The position numbers and the translations under genes were made by a program. Below the pieces are notes generated by a model. The model was not told the origin of the DNA and made no database searches. It was given only the letters and a program-made list of their open reading frames with translations. Shown here piece after piece: positions 44,524 to 54,574 of a DNA stretch of 64,000 nt (positions are counted from its first letter, which is position 1; the number at the start of each line of letters is the position of its first letter). Source of the stretch: Halorubrum hochsteinianum (GTDB lineage: Archaea > Halobacteriota > Halobacteria > Halobacteriales > Haloferacaceae); NCBI RefSeq assembly GCF_023702125.1, contig NZ_CP098415.1, positions 62,001 through 126,000 of the forward strand, given 5' to 3'.

Positions 44524-46772
44524 TCGAGTATCTCCCCCTCGCCGCGGCGGTCGCGGCCTGCCTCGCGCTCGCGCTCCCGCTCGTCGACGACCGGGTCGAC
44601 CTGTTCGTCACCCGCGTCGCGCTGTCGGCGTTCGGCGACTACGTCGGCGAGAACGAGACGCGGCGGCGGGCCCAGCGCGACCAGATGCGCGCGGCCCACG
44701 TCGCCGGGACGACCCACCGGGTGTACGCCTCGCGCACGCTGCTGTACGCCGCCGTCCTCGGCGTCGCCGGCAGCGTCATCGGCGTGTACGGGGCCGCGGG
44801 GCTGCTCGCCGCGCTCGACGTCGGCGAGGCCGCGATCCGCGAGGCGCTCCCGGCCGAGTTCGGGTTCGTCGCGGTCGTCACCCGGCTCGCCGACCTCGGG
44901 CTCGGCAGGCTGTTCGTCCTGCTCGCGGTCGTCTCCGCGACCGTCGGCGCGGGGCTGGCGCTCGGGGCGTACCTCGCCCGGTGGCAGCTGCTCGACCAGC
45001 GCGCACACGCGAGGGCGGCCGAGATAGACGCCACCCTCCCCCGAACCGTCGCGTTCATGTACGCGCTCTCGCGGTCGGGGATGGCGTTCCCGCGGGTGAT
45101 GGACACGCTCGCGGAGAACGAGGCGGTGTACGGCGAGGCCGCCACGGAGCTGTCGGTCGCGGTCCGGGACATGAACGCCTTCGGGACCGACGCGCTCACC
45201 GCGCTCCAGCGGGTCTCCCGGCGAACGCCCAGCGACGACCTCGCCGACTTCTCGGAGAACCTCGCGTCCGTCCTCGGGACCGGGCAGTCGGTGTCGGCGT
45301 TCCTCAACGACCAGTACGAGCGCTACCAGGCGGAGGCGGAGGCGAAACAGGAGCAGTACCTCGAACTGCTCTCGACGTTCGCCGAGGCGTACGTCACCGC
45401 GCTGGTCGCCGGCCCGCTCTTTTTCATCACCATCCTCGTCGTCATCGGACTCGTCTTGCAGGACACGATGCCGCTCCTGCGCGTCGTCGTCTACCTCGGC
45501 GTTCCGCTCGCCACCTTCGGGTTCGTCGTCTACGTCGACAGCGTGACGCAGGGCGTCGGCGGCACCGAGACGGTCGCGGAGTCGTCGCTCTCGGACCCGG
45601 ACACGCCGTCGGTCTCGGGGGTGCGCCACGCGACGGACGAGCCGGGAGACCGCGGCGGCTCCCCGCGGTTCGACGGGGGCGCAGCGAGCGGACGCGGGCC
45701 GGACGGGGTGACGGCGGACGGACGCGGGCCGGACGGGGGGACGGCGGACGGACGCGGGGGAGGGGGTCCCGGCCGCGACGCCCCCGGCGCGGACCGGTGG
45801 GCGGCGAGCCGCGAGCGGCTCCGGGCGTACGACCGTCTCCGCTGGGTCAGACAGTTGATCGCGTCGCCCGCGGAGACGGTGCTGGCCTCGCCGCGGACCG
45901 TGTTGCTCGCCGCGGTCCCGATCGCGGTCGTCGGACTGCTCGTCTTCGCGTTCCCGATCACGCTCGGGACGCCGGTGGAGATGGTCGGGCAGGTCGACGG
46001 GCCGATCGTCGTCGCGACGGCGTTCGTCCTCGCGGCGTACGCGGTCGCCTACGAGTTCGGTAAGCGTCGGGTCCGGCGCATCGAGTCCGCCGTCCCCGAC
46101 TTCCTCGACCGCCTCGCCAGCGTCAACGAGGCGGGGACCGCGGTGATCGGCAGCGTCCGGCGCGTCGCCGACTCGAACCTGGAGGCGCTGACGGCGGACC
46201 TCCGGCGGACGCGCCGCGACGTGGACTGGGGGGCGGACGTCTCGACCGCGCTCCGCCGACTCGAACGCCGGGTCCGATCCCCGATGATGTCCCGGGCGGT
46301 CGCGCTCGTCACCAACGCCATCCGGGCGAGCGGCGACGTCGGCCCGGTCCTGCGGATCGCGGCCGACGAGTCGCGCGCGACGTGGTCGCTCCGGCGCGAG
46401 CGGCGACAGGTGATGCTGACGTACCTAATCGTGATCTACATCTCCTTCCTCGTCTTCCTCGGGATCATCGCGGCGCTGTCGGTGTCGTTCATCCCCGCCA
46501 TCGAGTCCGCCGGCGTCCCGGGCGCGGGCGGCGGCCTCCCGGACGCCGGGAGCGGCGTCCCCTCGGGCCCTTCGGGGATCACGGACGGGATCGGCGACAT
46601 CGACGTCGCGGCCTACGAGCAGCTGTTCTTCCACGCCGCCGCGATACAGGCGACCTGCTCCGGGCTCGTCGCCGGCCAGCTGGGCGAGGGGTCGGTGCGC
46701 GACGGCGTGAAACACGTCGTGGTGCTGCTCGCGCTCACGCTCGTCGCGTTCGTCGCGATCGGCGCGGTGTGA
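44520..46772 (+). CDS. Type IV pilus membrane platform protein, PilC type with two GspF domains
   Basis: The 750-residue protein holds two T2SF/GspF-like cores (LPRTVAFMYALSRSGMAFPRVMDTLAENEAVYG and AVPDFLDRLASVNEAGTAVIGSVRRVADSNLEAL). There are membrane segments near residues 60-95, 130-155, 300-350, 450-500, 630-660 and at the C-terminus. Between the halves is an Asp/Gly-rich linker containing a 30-bp tandem repeat. It overlaps the ATPase stop by 4 bp (ATGA). Confidence 0.9.
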   Translation: MIEYLPLAAAVAACLALALPLVDDRVDLFVTRVALSAFGDYVGENETRRRAQRDQMRAAHVAGTTHRVYASRTLLYAAVLGVAGSVIGVYGAAGLLAALDVGEAAIREALPAEFGFVAVVTRLADLGLGRLFVLLAVVSATVGAGLALGAYLARWQLLDQRAHARAAEIDATLPRTVAFMYALSRSGMAFPRVMDTLAENEAVYGEAATELSVAVRDMNAFGTDALTALQRVSRRTPSDDLADFSENLASVLGTGQSVSAFLNDQYERYQAEAEAKQEQYLELLSTFAEAYVTALVAGPLFFITILVVIGLVLQDTMPLLRVVVYLGVPLATFGFVVYVDSVTQGVGGTETVAESSLSDPDTPSVSGVRHATDEPGDRGGSPRFDGGAASGRGPDGVTADGRGPDGGTADGRGGGGPGRDAPGADRWAASRERLRAYDRLRWVRQLIASPAETVLASPRTVLLAAVPIAVVGLLVFAFPITLGTPVEMVGQVDGPIVVATAFVLAAYAVAYEFGKRRVRRIESAVPDFLDRLASVNEAGTAVIGSVRRVADSNLEALTADLRRTRRDVDWGADVSTALRRLERRVRSPMMSRAVALVTNAIRASGDVGPVLRIAADESRATWSLRRERRQVMLTYLIVIYISFLVFLGIIAALSVSFIPAIESAGVPGAGGGLPDAGSGVPSGPSGITDGIGDIDVAAYEQLFFHAAAIQATCSGLVAGQLGEGSVRDGVKHVVVLLALTLVAFVAIGAV
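45691..45759 (+). repeat. 30-bp tandem repeat inside the PilC linker
   Basis: Two units (45691-45720 and 45721-45750) differ at one base, and a third begins at 45751. They encode GRGPDGVTAD, GRGPDGGTAD and GRG. The repeat is in frame (10 codons), so copy number could change linker length without breaking the protein. Confidence 0.85.
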
Positions 46773-46816
46773 CGCGGTCCGGTCGGCATTTACCCGTCGC
46801 GGCCGGAGACCCCGGT

Positions 46817-47467
46817 ATGGACCCGCAGTCGACCGGCGATCCGCAGTCGACCTACGACCGCATCGCGAGCCACTTCTCGAAGACCCGCGAGTACGCGTGG
46901 CCCGAGGTCGAGTCGTTCCTCGCGGACCGGTCGGCGGCGCGGGCGCTCGACGTGGGCTGCGGAAACGGCCGGCACACGGAGGCGCTCGCGGCGCGCGCCG
47001 AGACCGCGGTCGGGGTCGACCTCAGCCGCGGCCTGCTGGACGAGGCGGTTTCCCGCGCCCGCGACCGGGGGTACGCGGACGCGGCCGCCTTCATCCACGC
47101 CGACGCCGCGTCGCTGCCGGTGCGCGACGGCGCGGTCGACCTCGCGGTGTACGTCGCCACGCTCCACCACCTCTCGCCCCGGGCCGAACGCGTCGAGAGC
47201 CTGAACGAGCTGGCCCGGGTCCTCGCGCCGGGCGGGGTCGCGCTCGTCAGCGCGTGGAGCACGGCCCACGACCGGTTCGACCGCGACGAGGGGTTCGACA
47301 CGACCGTCGACTGGACCCTGCCGGGCGGCGAGACCGTCCCCCGGTACTATCACATCTACTCCCCCGCCGAGTTCGAGTCGGACCTCGGGGCGAGCGGCCT
47401 CGAAGTCCGCCACACGCGCGTTTCCAGCGGGAACTGTTACGCGGCGGTGTCGGCACCGGGCCGCTGA
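46817..47467 (+). CDS. Class I methyltransferase resembling tRNA Trm9/ALKBH8
   Basis: The 216-residue protein binds SAM (DVGCGNGRHTEALAARAETAVGVDLSRGLLDEA) and continues DAASLPVRDGAVDLAVYVATLHHLS and NELARVLAPGGVALVSAWS. The DVGCGNGRH and LHHLS text and a late RYYHIYSPAEFESDL resemble Trm9, which methylates wobble uridine side chains of tRNA. General UbiE-like methyltransferases are an alternative. A TATA-like CATTTACC lies about 27 bp upstream. Confidence 0.8.
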   Translation: MDPQSTGDPQSTYDRIASHFSKTREYAWPEVESFLADRSAARALDVGCGNGRHTEALAARAETAVGVDLSRGLLDEAVSRARDRGYADAAAFIHADAASLPVRDGAVDLAVYVATLHHLSPRAERVESLNELARVLAPGGVALVSAWSTAHDRFDRDEGFDTTVDWTLPGGETVPRYYHIYSPAEFESDLGASGLEVRHTRVSSGNCYAAVSAPGR

Positions 47468-47521
47468 TTATCACGGCGGATACTGACGGGGGTGGATTAA
47501 AGAGTCCCTGTCGACCGCCTG

Positions 47522-49999
47522 ATGGTAATGGCCGACACCCTTCTCGAACGGATCTTGCGCCGGGTCACGCCCGACGCGGTGGCGCGGAGCTATCTCACGA
47601 AGTTCCTCGTCGCCCTCGTCGTCGTCGTGCTCGCGATCGGTGCCGTCGGAGCCGTCACGTACGCGGAGACGACGGCGGAACTGGAGTCGAGCGCGCAGGA
47701 CGACTACACCGCCGTCGCGGAGCTGAGCGCGACCGACCTCGACGCCTGGGCGACCGAGCGCCGCACGACGCTCCGGACGGTCGCCGACAACGACATCTTC
47801 TCACAGGACGCCGACCGGGTCGAGGGGTACCTCTCCTCGCACCTCTCGCGCGCCGACGAGTCGGTCGTCGCCCTCAACTACGTCGATCCGACCGCCGGCA
47901 CCGTCCTCGCCACAACCGACGAGGCCGACGGCGGCGAGACGGTGGTCTCGAAGGCGTGGTTCGGCGACGACCTCGTGTTCGCGGACGAGGTGTTCCGGAG
48001 CCAGCCGTACAGCGTCGACGGCGAGCGGCGGATCGCGTACGTCACGTCGACGCCGCTCGGCGAGTATCTCGTGATGGAGGTGTCGCTCGCGCCCGTCACG
48101 GCCGACCTCCGGCAGCCGACTGAGGGCGCGTTCACCACCATCGTCGAGCAGAACGGCGAGATCACGGCGAGCGACAACGACTACGCCGCCGGCTTCCGCT
48201 ACGACAACGACATCCGGTCGACGCTGTTCGGCGAGGAGGACACCGTCGGGTTCCTCCCGTCCGCGACGTTCGGCTTCGCGGACGGCGGCGAGTACCTCGT
48301 CGCGTACGCGCCCTTGGAGACCGAGGACTGGCTGGTCGCGGTCCACGTCCCGCTCTCCGAGGCGTACGCGCTCTCCGGGATGATCGGCCGGAACCTCCTC
48401 CTCATCGTCGGCGTCGCGGTCGTCGGCCTCGGGCTGCTCGGCGGGACGCTCGGCCGCGGCACCGTCCTCGAACTGAACCAGCTCCGCGGGCGGGCGGCGG
48501 CGCTGGCCGATGGCGACCTCGACGTCGACTTCAAGACGGAGCGGCGCGACGAGTTCGGCGACCTCTCATCGGCGTTCGCGACGATGCGCGACTCGCTGAG
48601 CGAGCAGATCCAGTCGGCCGAGACGCAGCGCGAGCGCGCCGAGGCGGCGAAGGCCGAGAGCGACGCGTTCGCCGAGCGCCTGGAGTCGCGCGCGAGCGAC
48701 TTCGGCGAGACGATGGCGGCCTGCGCCGACGGCGACCTCACCGCCCGGCTCCGCGCCGACCCCGACGACCCCGAGGCGCTCCGCTCGATCGCCACGGAGT
48801 TCAACGACGCGATGGACGAACTGGAGGCCGCGATCGCCGAGGTCGACGAGTTCGCGGTCGAGGTGGCCGAGCGGAGCGACGCGGTCACGGACGGCACCGA
48901 CGAGGCCGCGGCCGCCGGCCGGGAGACCAGCGACGCGGTCGACGAGATCTCCGCGGGCGCGGAGCGGCAGAGCCGCCAGCTGGCGGAGGTCGCCGGGGAG
49001 ATGGAGGACATGTCCGCGACCGTCGAGGAGGTCGCCGCCTCGGCCGATCAGGTCGCGACCACCTCCCGGCAGGCCGACGCGCTCACCGAGGAGGGCCGCG
49101 AGGCGGCCGCCGACGCCGTCGAGGAGCTCCACGGGATCGAGGCGCGCTCCGAGTCCGCGGCCGAGACGATAGAGCGGCTCGAAGCCGAGATGGCGGAGGT
49201 CGACGAGATCGTCGAGACGATCTCGGAGATCGCGGACCAGACGAACCTGCTCGCGCTGAACGCCTCGATCGAGGCCGCCCGCGCGGGCGAGAGCGGGTCC
49301 GGCTTCGCCGTGGTCGCCGAGGAGGTGAAGTCGCTCGCGGAGGAGACGCAGGAGTCCGCCGCCGAGGTGGAGTCGCTCATCGACAGCCTCCGCGAGCGCA
49401 CCGACGAGAGCGTCGACGAGATGGCCGCGATCCGCGAGGGCGTCGAGGACGGCGTCGACGTCGTCGAGGACGCCGAGGACGCCCTCGAAGAGGTCTCCGA
49501 GCGGGTGAGCGAGGCCGACGACGGCGTTCAGGAGATCTCCGGCGCGATGGACGCGCAGGCGTCGTCGGTCAGCGAGGTCACCGGCGCGGTCGACGACCTC
49601 GCGGGCGTGAGCCAGCAGACGACCGCCGAGGCGACCACCGTCGCCTCCGCGGCCGAGGAGCAGGCCGCCACGCTCGGCGAGGTCTCCGAGCAGGCGCACG
49701 ACCTCCACGAGCGCGCCCGCGACCTGCGGGAGACGACCGAGGGCTTCGAGGTCGACGCCGACGGGGCCGCGGTCGGAGACGACGCCGCGCCCGCCGACGA
49801 GGAGGACGCGCCCGTCGACGCAGGTGGTTCGACCGAGCCGACGGACGAGCCTGAGTCCGGGTTCGCCTTCGGCGCGGGCGAGGAGTCGTCTGACGGCGCG
49901 CCCGCCAGCACGGACGGCGGCACCGCGGACGGAGGGGCCGAACCGAGCGAGTCGGACGCCGACGGCTCCGAGCGCGCGGAGCGGTCGCTCGACGAGTAA
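47522..49999 (+). CDS. Methyl-accepting chemotaxis transducer (Htr type)
   Basis: The 825-residue protein has TM1 (about 27-47), an extracellular Cache-like domain to about 295, TM2 (near 296-318), HAMP ([28 protein letters not shown]) and a long coiled-coil signalling domain with the hairpin tip [39 protein letters not shown] Ser/Asp/Glu-rich tail of about 80 residues follows. It would sense an extracellular ligand and signal to CheA. Starts at 47522 or 47528 are possible. No che genes are in the window. Confidence 0.92.
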   Translation: MVMADTLLERILRRVTPDAVARSYLTKFLVALVVVVLAIGAVGAVTYAETTAELESSAQDDYTAVAELSATDLDAWATERRTTLRTVADNDIFSQDADRVEGYLSSHLSRADESVVALNYVDPTAGTVLATTDEADGGETVVSKAWFGDDLVFADEVFRSQPYSVDGERRIAYVTSTPLGEYLVMEVSLAPVTADLRQPTEGAFTTIVEQNGEITASDNDYAAGFRYDNDIRSTLFGEEDTVGFLPSATFGFADGGEYLVAYAPLETEDWLVAVHVPLSEAYALSGMIGRNLLLIVGVAVVGLGLLGGTLGRGTVLELNQLRGRAAALADGDLDVDFKTERRDEFGDLSSAFATMRDSLSEQIQSAETQRERAEAAKAESDAFAERLESRASDFGETMAACADGDLTARLRADPDDPEALRSIATEFNDAMDELEAAIAEVDEFAVEVAERSDAVTDGTDEAAAAGRETSDAVDEISAGAERQSRQLAEVAGEMEDMSATVEEVAASADQVATTSRQADALTEEGREAAADAVEELHGIEARSESAAETIERLEAEMAEVDEIVETISEIADQTNLLALNASIEAARAGESGSGFAVVAEEVKSLAEETQESAAEVESLIDSLRERTDESVDEMAAIREGVEDGVDVVEDAEDALEEVSERVSEADDGVQEISGAMDAQASSVSEVTGAVDDLAGVSQQTTAEATTVASAAEEQAATLGEVSEQAHDLHERARDLRETTEGFEVDADGAAVGDDAAPADEEDAPVDAGGSTEPTDEPESGFAFGAGEESSDGAPASTDGGTADGGAEPSESDADGSERAERSLDE

Positions 50000-50076
50000 C
50001 GGGTCGAACGGAAAAGCGGTCGTCGTCGTCCGCGACGGGGCTGCCGGTCGCTTCGCGGTCGGCGGTTCAGCCTTCT

Positions 50077-50361
50077 TCAGTCGGCCATCGACTCGTGGCT
50101 GACGCCCCCGTCGTCCGGGAGCGGTGCCACGAGTCGGTAGGCCGCGTACAGGCCGAGCACCGCGATGCCGGCCAGCACGAAGGCGGTCCGGATCTCCGGC
50201 GAGATAAGCGGCATCGCCGTCACCTCACCCGCCTCGTTCGTGATCGGAGCCGGACTGAACGGCTGTCCGGCGAGCGTCTCGACCAGTCCGAGGACCACGA
50301 TGCCGAACAGCATCAGTCCCGCGCTCAACGCCCGCGCCGCCGTGTCGATGGTGTCTGTCAT
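50077..50361 (-). CDS. Small two-helix membrane protein downstream of DoxX
   Basis: The 94-residue product has two hydrophobic segments (LSAGLMLFGIVVLGLVETLAG and IRTAFVLAGIAVLGLYAAYRLV) with a hydrophilic loop. Its start is preceded by a GAGGTGA Shine-Dalgarno site. It follows the DoxX-like gene by 13 bp, so the two form an operon, perhaps one membrane complex. Confidence 0.75.
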   Translation of the reverse strand: MTDTIDTAARALSAGLMLFGIVVLGLVETLAGQPFSPAPITNEAGEVTAMPLISPEIRTAFVLAGIAVLGLYAAYRLVAPLPDDGGVSHESMAD

Positions 50362-50374
50362 TGGAAGTCACCTC

Positions 50375-50899
50375 TCAGCCGAGCAGGTACCGCAGCTTGG
50401 GGTGTTGCTTGACGAGCGCCGTCTGTTCGATGAGCGCGTCGAGGCCGTAGTAGCGACCGGCCGCGAGCACGATCACGGTCAGGAACAGCAGCAGTCCCAT
50501 GAGGTCGCTGTTGACGACGCCGTGACCGAACTCGGCGTTGCCGATCCAGAACAGGGACATGAAGATGACCCCGCCGAACGCGGCGAACCGCGTGAACGCC
50601 CCGGCGATCAGCGCCAGCCCGATGAGCGTCTCGAACAGGGGCACGCCCGGCTCGATGAGCCACGCGAGGTTGTTCCCCATCCAGACCGGGATCCCGCCGA
50701 GGGCGGTCCCGCTCATCTGTTGCATGTACGCGGGGCCGTAGCTGTACGCGAACCCGTCGGTGAGGATCTTGGTGAACCCCGAGTGGAAGAACCACCAGCC
50801 GGTGACGACGCGCAGGAACGCGATCCAGTACGTCGCCCACGGTCCGTCCAGCGCGAACTCCGTCTCGCCGACCAGCGGATTGCTAGTTTGGTATGACAT
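50375..50899 (-). CDS. DoxX-family membrane protein
   Basis: The 174-residue protein has about four hydrophobic helices and the DoxX-like text WIAFLRVVTGWWFFHSGFTKIL and ETLIGLALIAGAFTRFAAFGGV. DoxX/DoxD proteins are quinone-linked oxidoreductase subunits, for example of thiosulfate:quinone oxidoreductase. The ATG at 50899 has a GAGGTGA site upstream; the frame opens at 50938. The substrate is not known. Confidence 0.85.
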   Translation of the reverse strand: MSYQTSNPLVGETEFALDGPWATYWIAFLRVVTGWWFFHSGFTKILTDGFAYSYGPAYMQQMSGTALGGIPVWMGNNLAWLIEPGVPLFETLIGLALIAGAFTRFAAFGGVIFMSLFWIGNAEFGHGVVNSDLMGLLLFLTVIVLAAGRYYGLDALIEQTALVKQHPKLRYLLG

Positions 50900-51136
50900 C
50901 GGTGTCACCTCACGGGTGTACGTTGGGTGGGTAGACACATATGTACCGAACAGGTTTCTAAGCGCCTGAAAAGCGTTCTAGCGCGCTGGGAGCGGTCCGC
51001 AGTATCGTGGGTCTTTAAGTGAGTTACCCGTGGATCGGCGGGCCGGTCCCGGCGACCCGCGGGGCGTTCGACACGAACACGGAACGCTTATGAAACACGT
51101 TCCGCCTACGTATGGATGCGTCATCGACCGACGCGA

Positions 51137-51207
51137 GCGCCGGTGGTCTAGTGGTAGGACCTGAGCCTTCCAAGCTCATGGCCCGGGTTCAAATCCCGGC
51201 CGGCGCA
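51137..51207 (+). tRNA. tRNA-Gly (anticodon UCC)
   Basis: The gene is 71 nt and intron-free. The acceptor GCGCCGG pairs with CCGGCGC, the anticodon stem TGAGC/GCTCA encloses loop CTTCCAA with anticodon TCC, and the T arm has GGTTCAAATCC. The discriminator is A. It serves as the attachment site of the integrated element that begins in its 3' half. Confidence 0.95.
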
Positions 51208-51208
51208 T
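51159..51208 (+). repeat. Left attachment site (attL)
   Basis: This is the 3' part of tRNA-Gly from ACCTGAGCCTTCC through the acceptor end and one further T, identical over 50 bp to 59306-59355. It keeps the tRNA gene intact after integration, as usual for haloarchaeal tyrosine integrases. Confidence 0.9.
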
Positions 51209-51359
51209 AAGACGGCTCCGCCGTCTTGCGATTTTACTGGGGTTCGGACTGAAAAAATGTATCCGAACACCAAGCGTTATGTAGTCAGACAGTTGAGACA
51301 ACGCCGCAGTCATGCGGTTTTTAAGAAGTGTCAGGCTCACATAGAAGAGGTCAAATAGG

Positions 51360-52434
51360 ATGACCCGAATCCCGACCGTCACTCAACCAATCCAAGACCG
51401 GCTCAGTCCCCGCAAACTCGCCGATTACAAGGATTATAAACAGAAGCTCATTCGCTGGCTATCCAAACGAGGCAAGAACCCCGAACGCCGGAAAGGATAC
51501 GCTGACGGGACAATCCGCAACGTAACCTACCACGTTGACCGCTTCTATCGCTGGAAGTGGGACCGCGAAGAGGCCTACACTATCGGTATCCTACCCGAAG
51601 AGGCCGATGAGTATCTCGACAGCCTCCTCCTTTCTGAGAAGGACTACAGCGATACCTACGTCCATACCGCGCAGAAATCTCTCAAACGGGTATTCAAATT
51701 CTGGAACTACGAGCGCGGCAAGAACCTCGACTACGATTCAGAATTCTCTTTCTCGGTCAGCCAGAACGAACCCCGCGACTACCTCACCCGGGAAGAACGT
51801 CAGGCCATCCGGGAAGCCTCATTAGAGTACGGAAGCGTTCCCGCCGCCACGAGTGTATCTGGGGAGGAGTACGACCGGTGGACTGCCTATCTTGCTCAAC
51901 GGTTCGAGAAGCCAAAAGAGGCCATAACCGACGCCGACTTTGTCCGAGCGAACGGGTGGAAGATACCGAGTCTTGTCGGCACCTCTCTCGATACTGGTCT
52001 TCGTCCGATGGGTTGATACCGATAACGGCGTCCTCCGAATTCCAAAAGAGGAATCATCGAAGAACGAGGGCAACTGGATAGTCGCTCTAACCGAACGGAC
52101 GAGTACCGCACTATCTCGGTGGTTAGAGGAGCGCGAGAATTATACTCGCTATGAGGGAACTGACGCACTCTGGCTTACCAAATACGGAAATCCCTACGGT
52201 TCGTCTTCTCTGCGGCGTCTTCTCCACACCCTTTGTGACAACACCGGAATCGATTACGAGTATCGGCAGATGAGCTGGTACAGTATTCGGCACTCGGTCG
52301 GGACGTACATGACGCGAGAAGAAGACTTGGCTGCCGCACAGGCTCAACTGCGTCACCGCTCCCCGCGCACGACCATGAAGTATGACCAAGCACCGATAGA
52401 AGACCGTAAAGACGCTCTTGACGGGATGGGCTAA
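51360..52434 (+). pseudogene. Tyrosine recombinase/integrase, internally deleted and frameshifted
   Basis: The first frame (51360-52016) has the SAM-like N-terminus YADGTIRNVTYHVDRFYRWKWDREE and reaches the first catalytic Arg in LDTGLRPM. It stops soon after. The next frame (from about 52009) continues WVDTDNGVLRIPKEESSKNEGNW, then WYSIRHSVGTYMTREEDLAAAQAQLRHRSPRTTMKYDQ with the remaining Arg, His and Tyr. Relatives have about seven residues between these parts, so some 20-25 bp are missing. It lies just inside attL, as expected for the integrase of this element, and is likely inactive. Confidence 0.85.
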
Positions 52435-52503
52435 ACCCAGAAGACCCCTTCTGAATTATAATTTATCCGACATATTTATGCTATTCCGGTTCTAAATGGT
52501 ATC

Positions 52504-52644
52504 ATGGGCCTAAAACCCTCGAAACGGCAGGCTGTCCTTGTTCAGGAACGCGTTCAGGAGGCAATCCACGACGACCGGCTACCCGACAGCGAACGGGCCC
52601 TATTGGAGAGTTTCAATACAGACCTCGAACGGTACCTCCGATAG
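52504..52644 (+). CDS. Small hypothetical protein, 46 residues
   Basis: The frame reads MGLKPSKRQAVLVQERVQEA and IHDDRLPDSERALLESFNTD, then ends LERYLR. It is helical, with a basic start and acidic end. A TATA-like ATTTATG lies about 28 bp upstream of the ATG. No family is recognised; it might be a small DNA-binding or regulatory protein of the element. Confidence 0.6.
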   Translation: MGLKPSKRQAVLVQERVQEAIHDDRLPDSERALLESFNTDLERYLR

Positions 52645-52696
52645 CCCACATAGGAGCCGAAGTCAGCAGGAAGGCGGCGACAATACCCAGAAAATA

Positions 52697-53245
52697 ATGG
52701 AAGACAGAGTTCATTTCGCTACAGGAAAGGCGGTACAGGATGAGGACACAGGAGCTGTTCAGATTCATGGGCGTGGGTACGATACTGATGAAATCACGCT
52801 ATGGCCGTCCGACGCCGACCGCCTCGGAAAGTGGTTACAAAACCGCTCGGAGGTTGACCCTTCGTTCTATGTGTACTACCGGAAGAAGTACAGAGACCAT
52901 ATCGTCAAAGATGGGGATACAATCTGTAGTATTGATGTTAATGTCCCCGGTCCTGACTCTGAGAAACTAAAGCCGTTAGAGGAGGTGACAGACCAAGAGT
53001 GGCAGTTACATCGGGCTCACGCAGACTTCTGTACGTATTGTTCTGGCATGGCTCGGCGAATGGATATTTGGCCTGATATACCACCAGAAGAGCCAGAATC
53101 ATTTCGTTGTCCCGAATGTGATGACCCTGTAGATAGAGTCAGTATCCAGATGGGAACGACTATCGCTGAGCATGAGGACGGCCGACAGCACGAGATAGAC
53201 CATTCTGATTTTCAGGAATGGCGTCAAGGAGAGAGTCACTTTTAA
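52697..53245 (+). CDS. Hypothetical element protein with two zinc-knuckle motifs
   Basis: The 182-residue protein has CTYCSG near residue 120 and CPECDDPV near 145, which could bind one zinc together. The N-terminus (MEDRVHFATGKAVQDEDTGAVQIHGRGYDTDEITLWPSDADRLGKWLQN) is not recognised. Codon use is less GC-biased than chromosomal genes. The frame opens further upstream, but the ATG at 52697 begins the coherent sequence. Confidence 0.65.
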   Translation: MEDRVHFATGKAVQDEDTGAVQIHGRGYDTDEITLWPSDADRLGKWLQNRSEVDPSFYVYYRKKYRDHIVKDGDTICSIDVNVPGPDSEKLKPLEEVTDQEWQLHRAHADFCTYCSGMARRMDIWPDIPPEEPESFRCPECDDPVDRVSIQMGTTIAEHEDGRQHEIDHSDFQEWRQGESHF

Positions 53246-53378
53246 TTATTGCTAGTTATTGTATACGCTACCTGAATTATCCAGAACAAGCGACCGGCAC
53301 GGGAATACAGGAGACAGCTTTCCTGAACTGACAGACAGCGAGCTTAATTTGTAGCAAGTTCCTATTGAGTATTCTATA

Positions 53379-53684
53379 ATGGTGTGGAGACTTCGCTTCT
53401 ATGATAATGGAGGTGTAGAGATTGGGTACGCTGAAAAGCCCGACAAATCCACCTACAACGTTGTTATTACTCATCCCGACTCTGGGTGGGACGATTTCAG
53501 AGAAAAGTTAGAATTGTATGAGCGCCACGTCCCCGACAAAGACGAGGGCAATCTACAGTCCCCAGAGTGGATTGCCGAATCGGGACCGATGATTGACGAG
53601 TGGCCGCCGGAAGCCCACTTACAGAAAGTCCAAGACGAATTTTCCTATCCGGACGTTGCGGATAGCGTACTGAATGACGAATAG
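53379..53684 (+). CDS. Hypothetical element protein, 101 residues
   Basis: The acidic protein reads MVWRLRFYDNGGVEIGYAEK and then DSGWDDFREKLELYERHVPDKDEG, with no recognised motif. It starts after an AT-rich stretch with CTTAATTT near 53347. It is plausible as a gene by length and composition only. Confidence 0.55.
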   Translation: MVWRLRFYDNGGVEIGYAEKPDKSTYNVVITHPDSGWDDFREKLELYERHVPDKDEGNLQSPEWIAESGPMIDEWPPEAHLQKVQDEFSYPDVADSVLNDE

Positions 53685-54201
53685 TATCGACATACAATCA
53701 TAGACGGAGTCCAATATTGGAGTAAGCAACTTCGGAGGTCTCGGGTTCGGTAAGACGAGTTCTGCGGGAAGGGCGGCACTCTGGCAAAACCCGGCTTATC
53801 CTGTTTCGATGTAGACCTCTGTTTCACAGCGGAGTGGTTTTTGACGCCGCCTTCCTGCTGAACTCGGAATCAAACTCGGCTACTCTGGATATTTGACTGT
53901 TCCAGATTCCGTCAGCCCCCTCTTGTGTCTCCCTTAGCCCGGTAGTTCCTACTTATAGTAATAGACGACCTCTAATATAGGGTGTCGGGGGTTTATAAGA
54001 GACTTCTCGGATGAAATGATAGTATTACCAAGAGTGATTAGACAAAAACATAGCGTATAGACTATTTGTGCGACATAACTGATTATCTCGAACGCACTAC
54101 GGTAATATGTAAAAGTGTCGTTGTTCTGTCACTCTCGGGCGCGCTCCAGTATAGAGAATGACAGGACCGATATGCTTAATATTCCTATTTACCTATGACA
54201 T

Positions 54202-54235
54202 AACGGGGCACATCTCTGGTTGGGAAAGCCCCGTT
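54202..54235. other. Hairpin with perfect 8-bp stem
   Basis: AACGGGGC and GCCCCGTT flank an 18-nt loop. The hairpin stands out as GC-rich in AT-rich surroundings, which suggests a structured RNA, terminator or replication site. Confidence 0.6.
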
Positions 54236-54544
54236 TAAGTTGGGTTTGGTTGACCCCGGAGTCGGGTTAAATCGTGGTAGGCAAACGACTATCCTGACTC
54301 CTTACTCATTAGTTGAATATGATGAGAGAATAACTGGTGACTCTATATCACCGATATTTGCCATTAAAGTAATCAAAATTTAGATATTTTATCGAGTCGG
54401 GTAAGGTCGTATTTTGAAACGCGATTCCAAGTCGTGTTCTAACTCCCCACGTACATTATATCTTGCCGTAAACTTGGTAGATTATCGACAATCGTCGTAT
54501 AGCAAAACATTTGAATAACTTAGATAAATTTAGTTCGAATAATT

Positions 54545-54574
54545 GGGCCTGCTCATTTCGGCTCTGACAGGCCC
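54545..54574. other. Hairpin with perfect 7-bp stem
   Basis: GGGCCTG and CAGGCCC flank a 16-nt loop. Its size and GC-rich stem resemble the hairpin at 54202-54235, about 340 bp away. Confidence 0.6.

Noticed and set aside
45691-45759. CRISPR array
   Set aside because: Repeats are directly adjacent with no spacers and lie in frame inside a protein gene.
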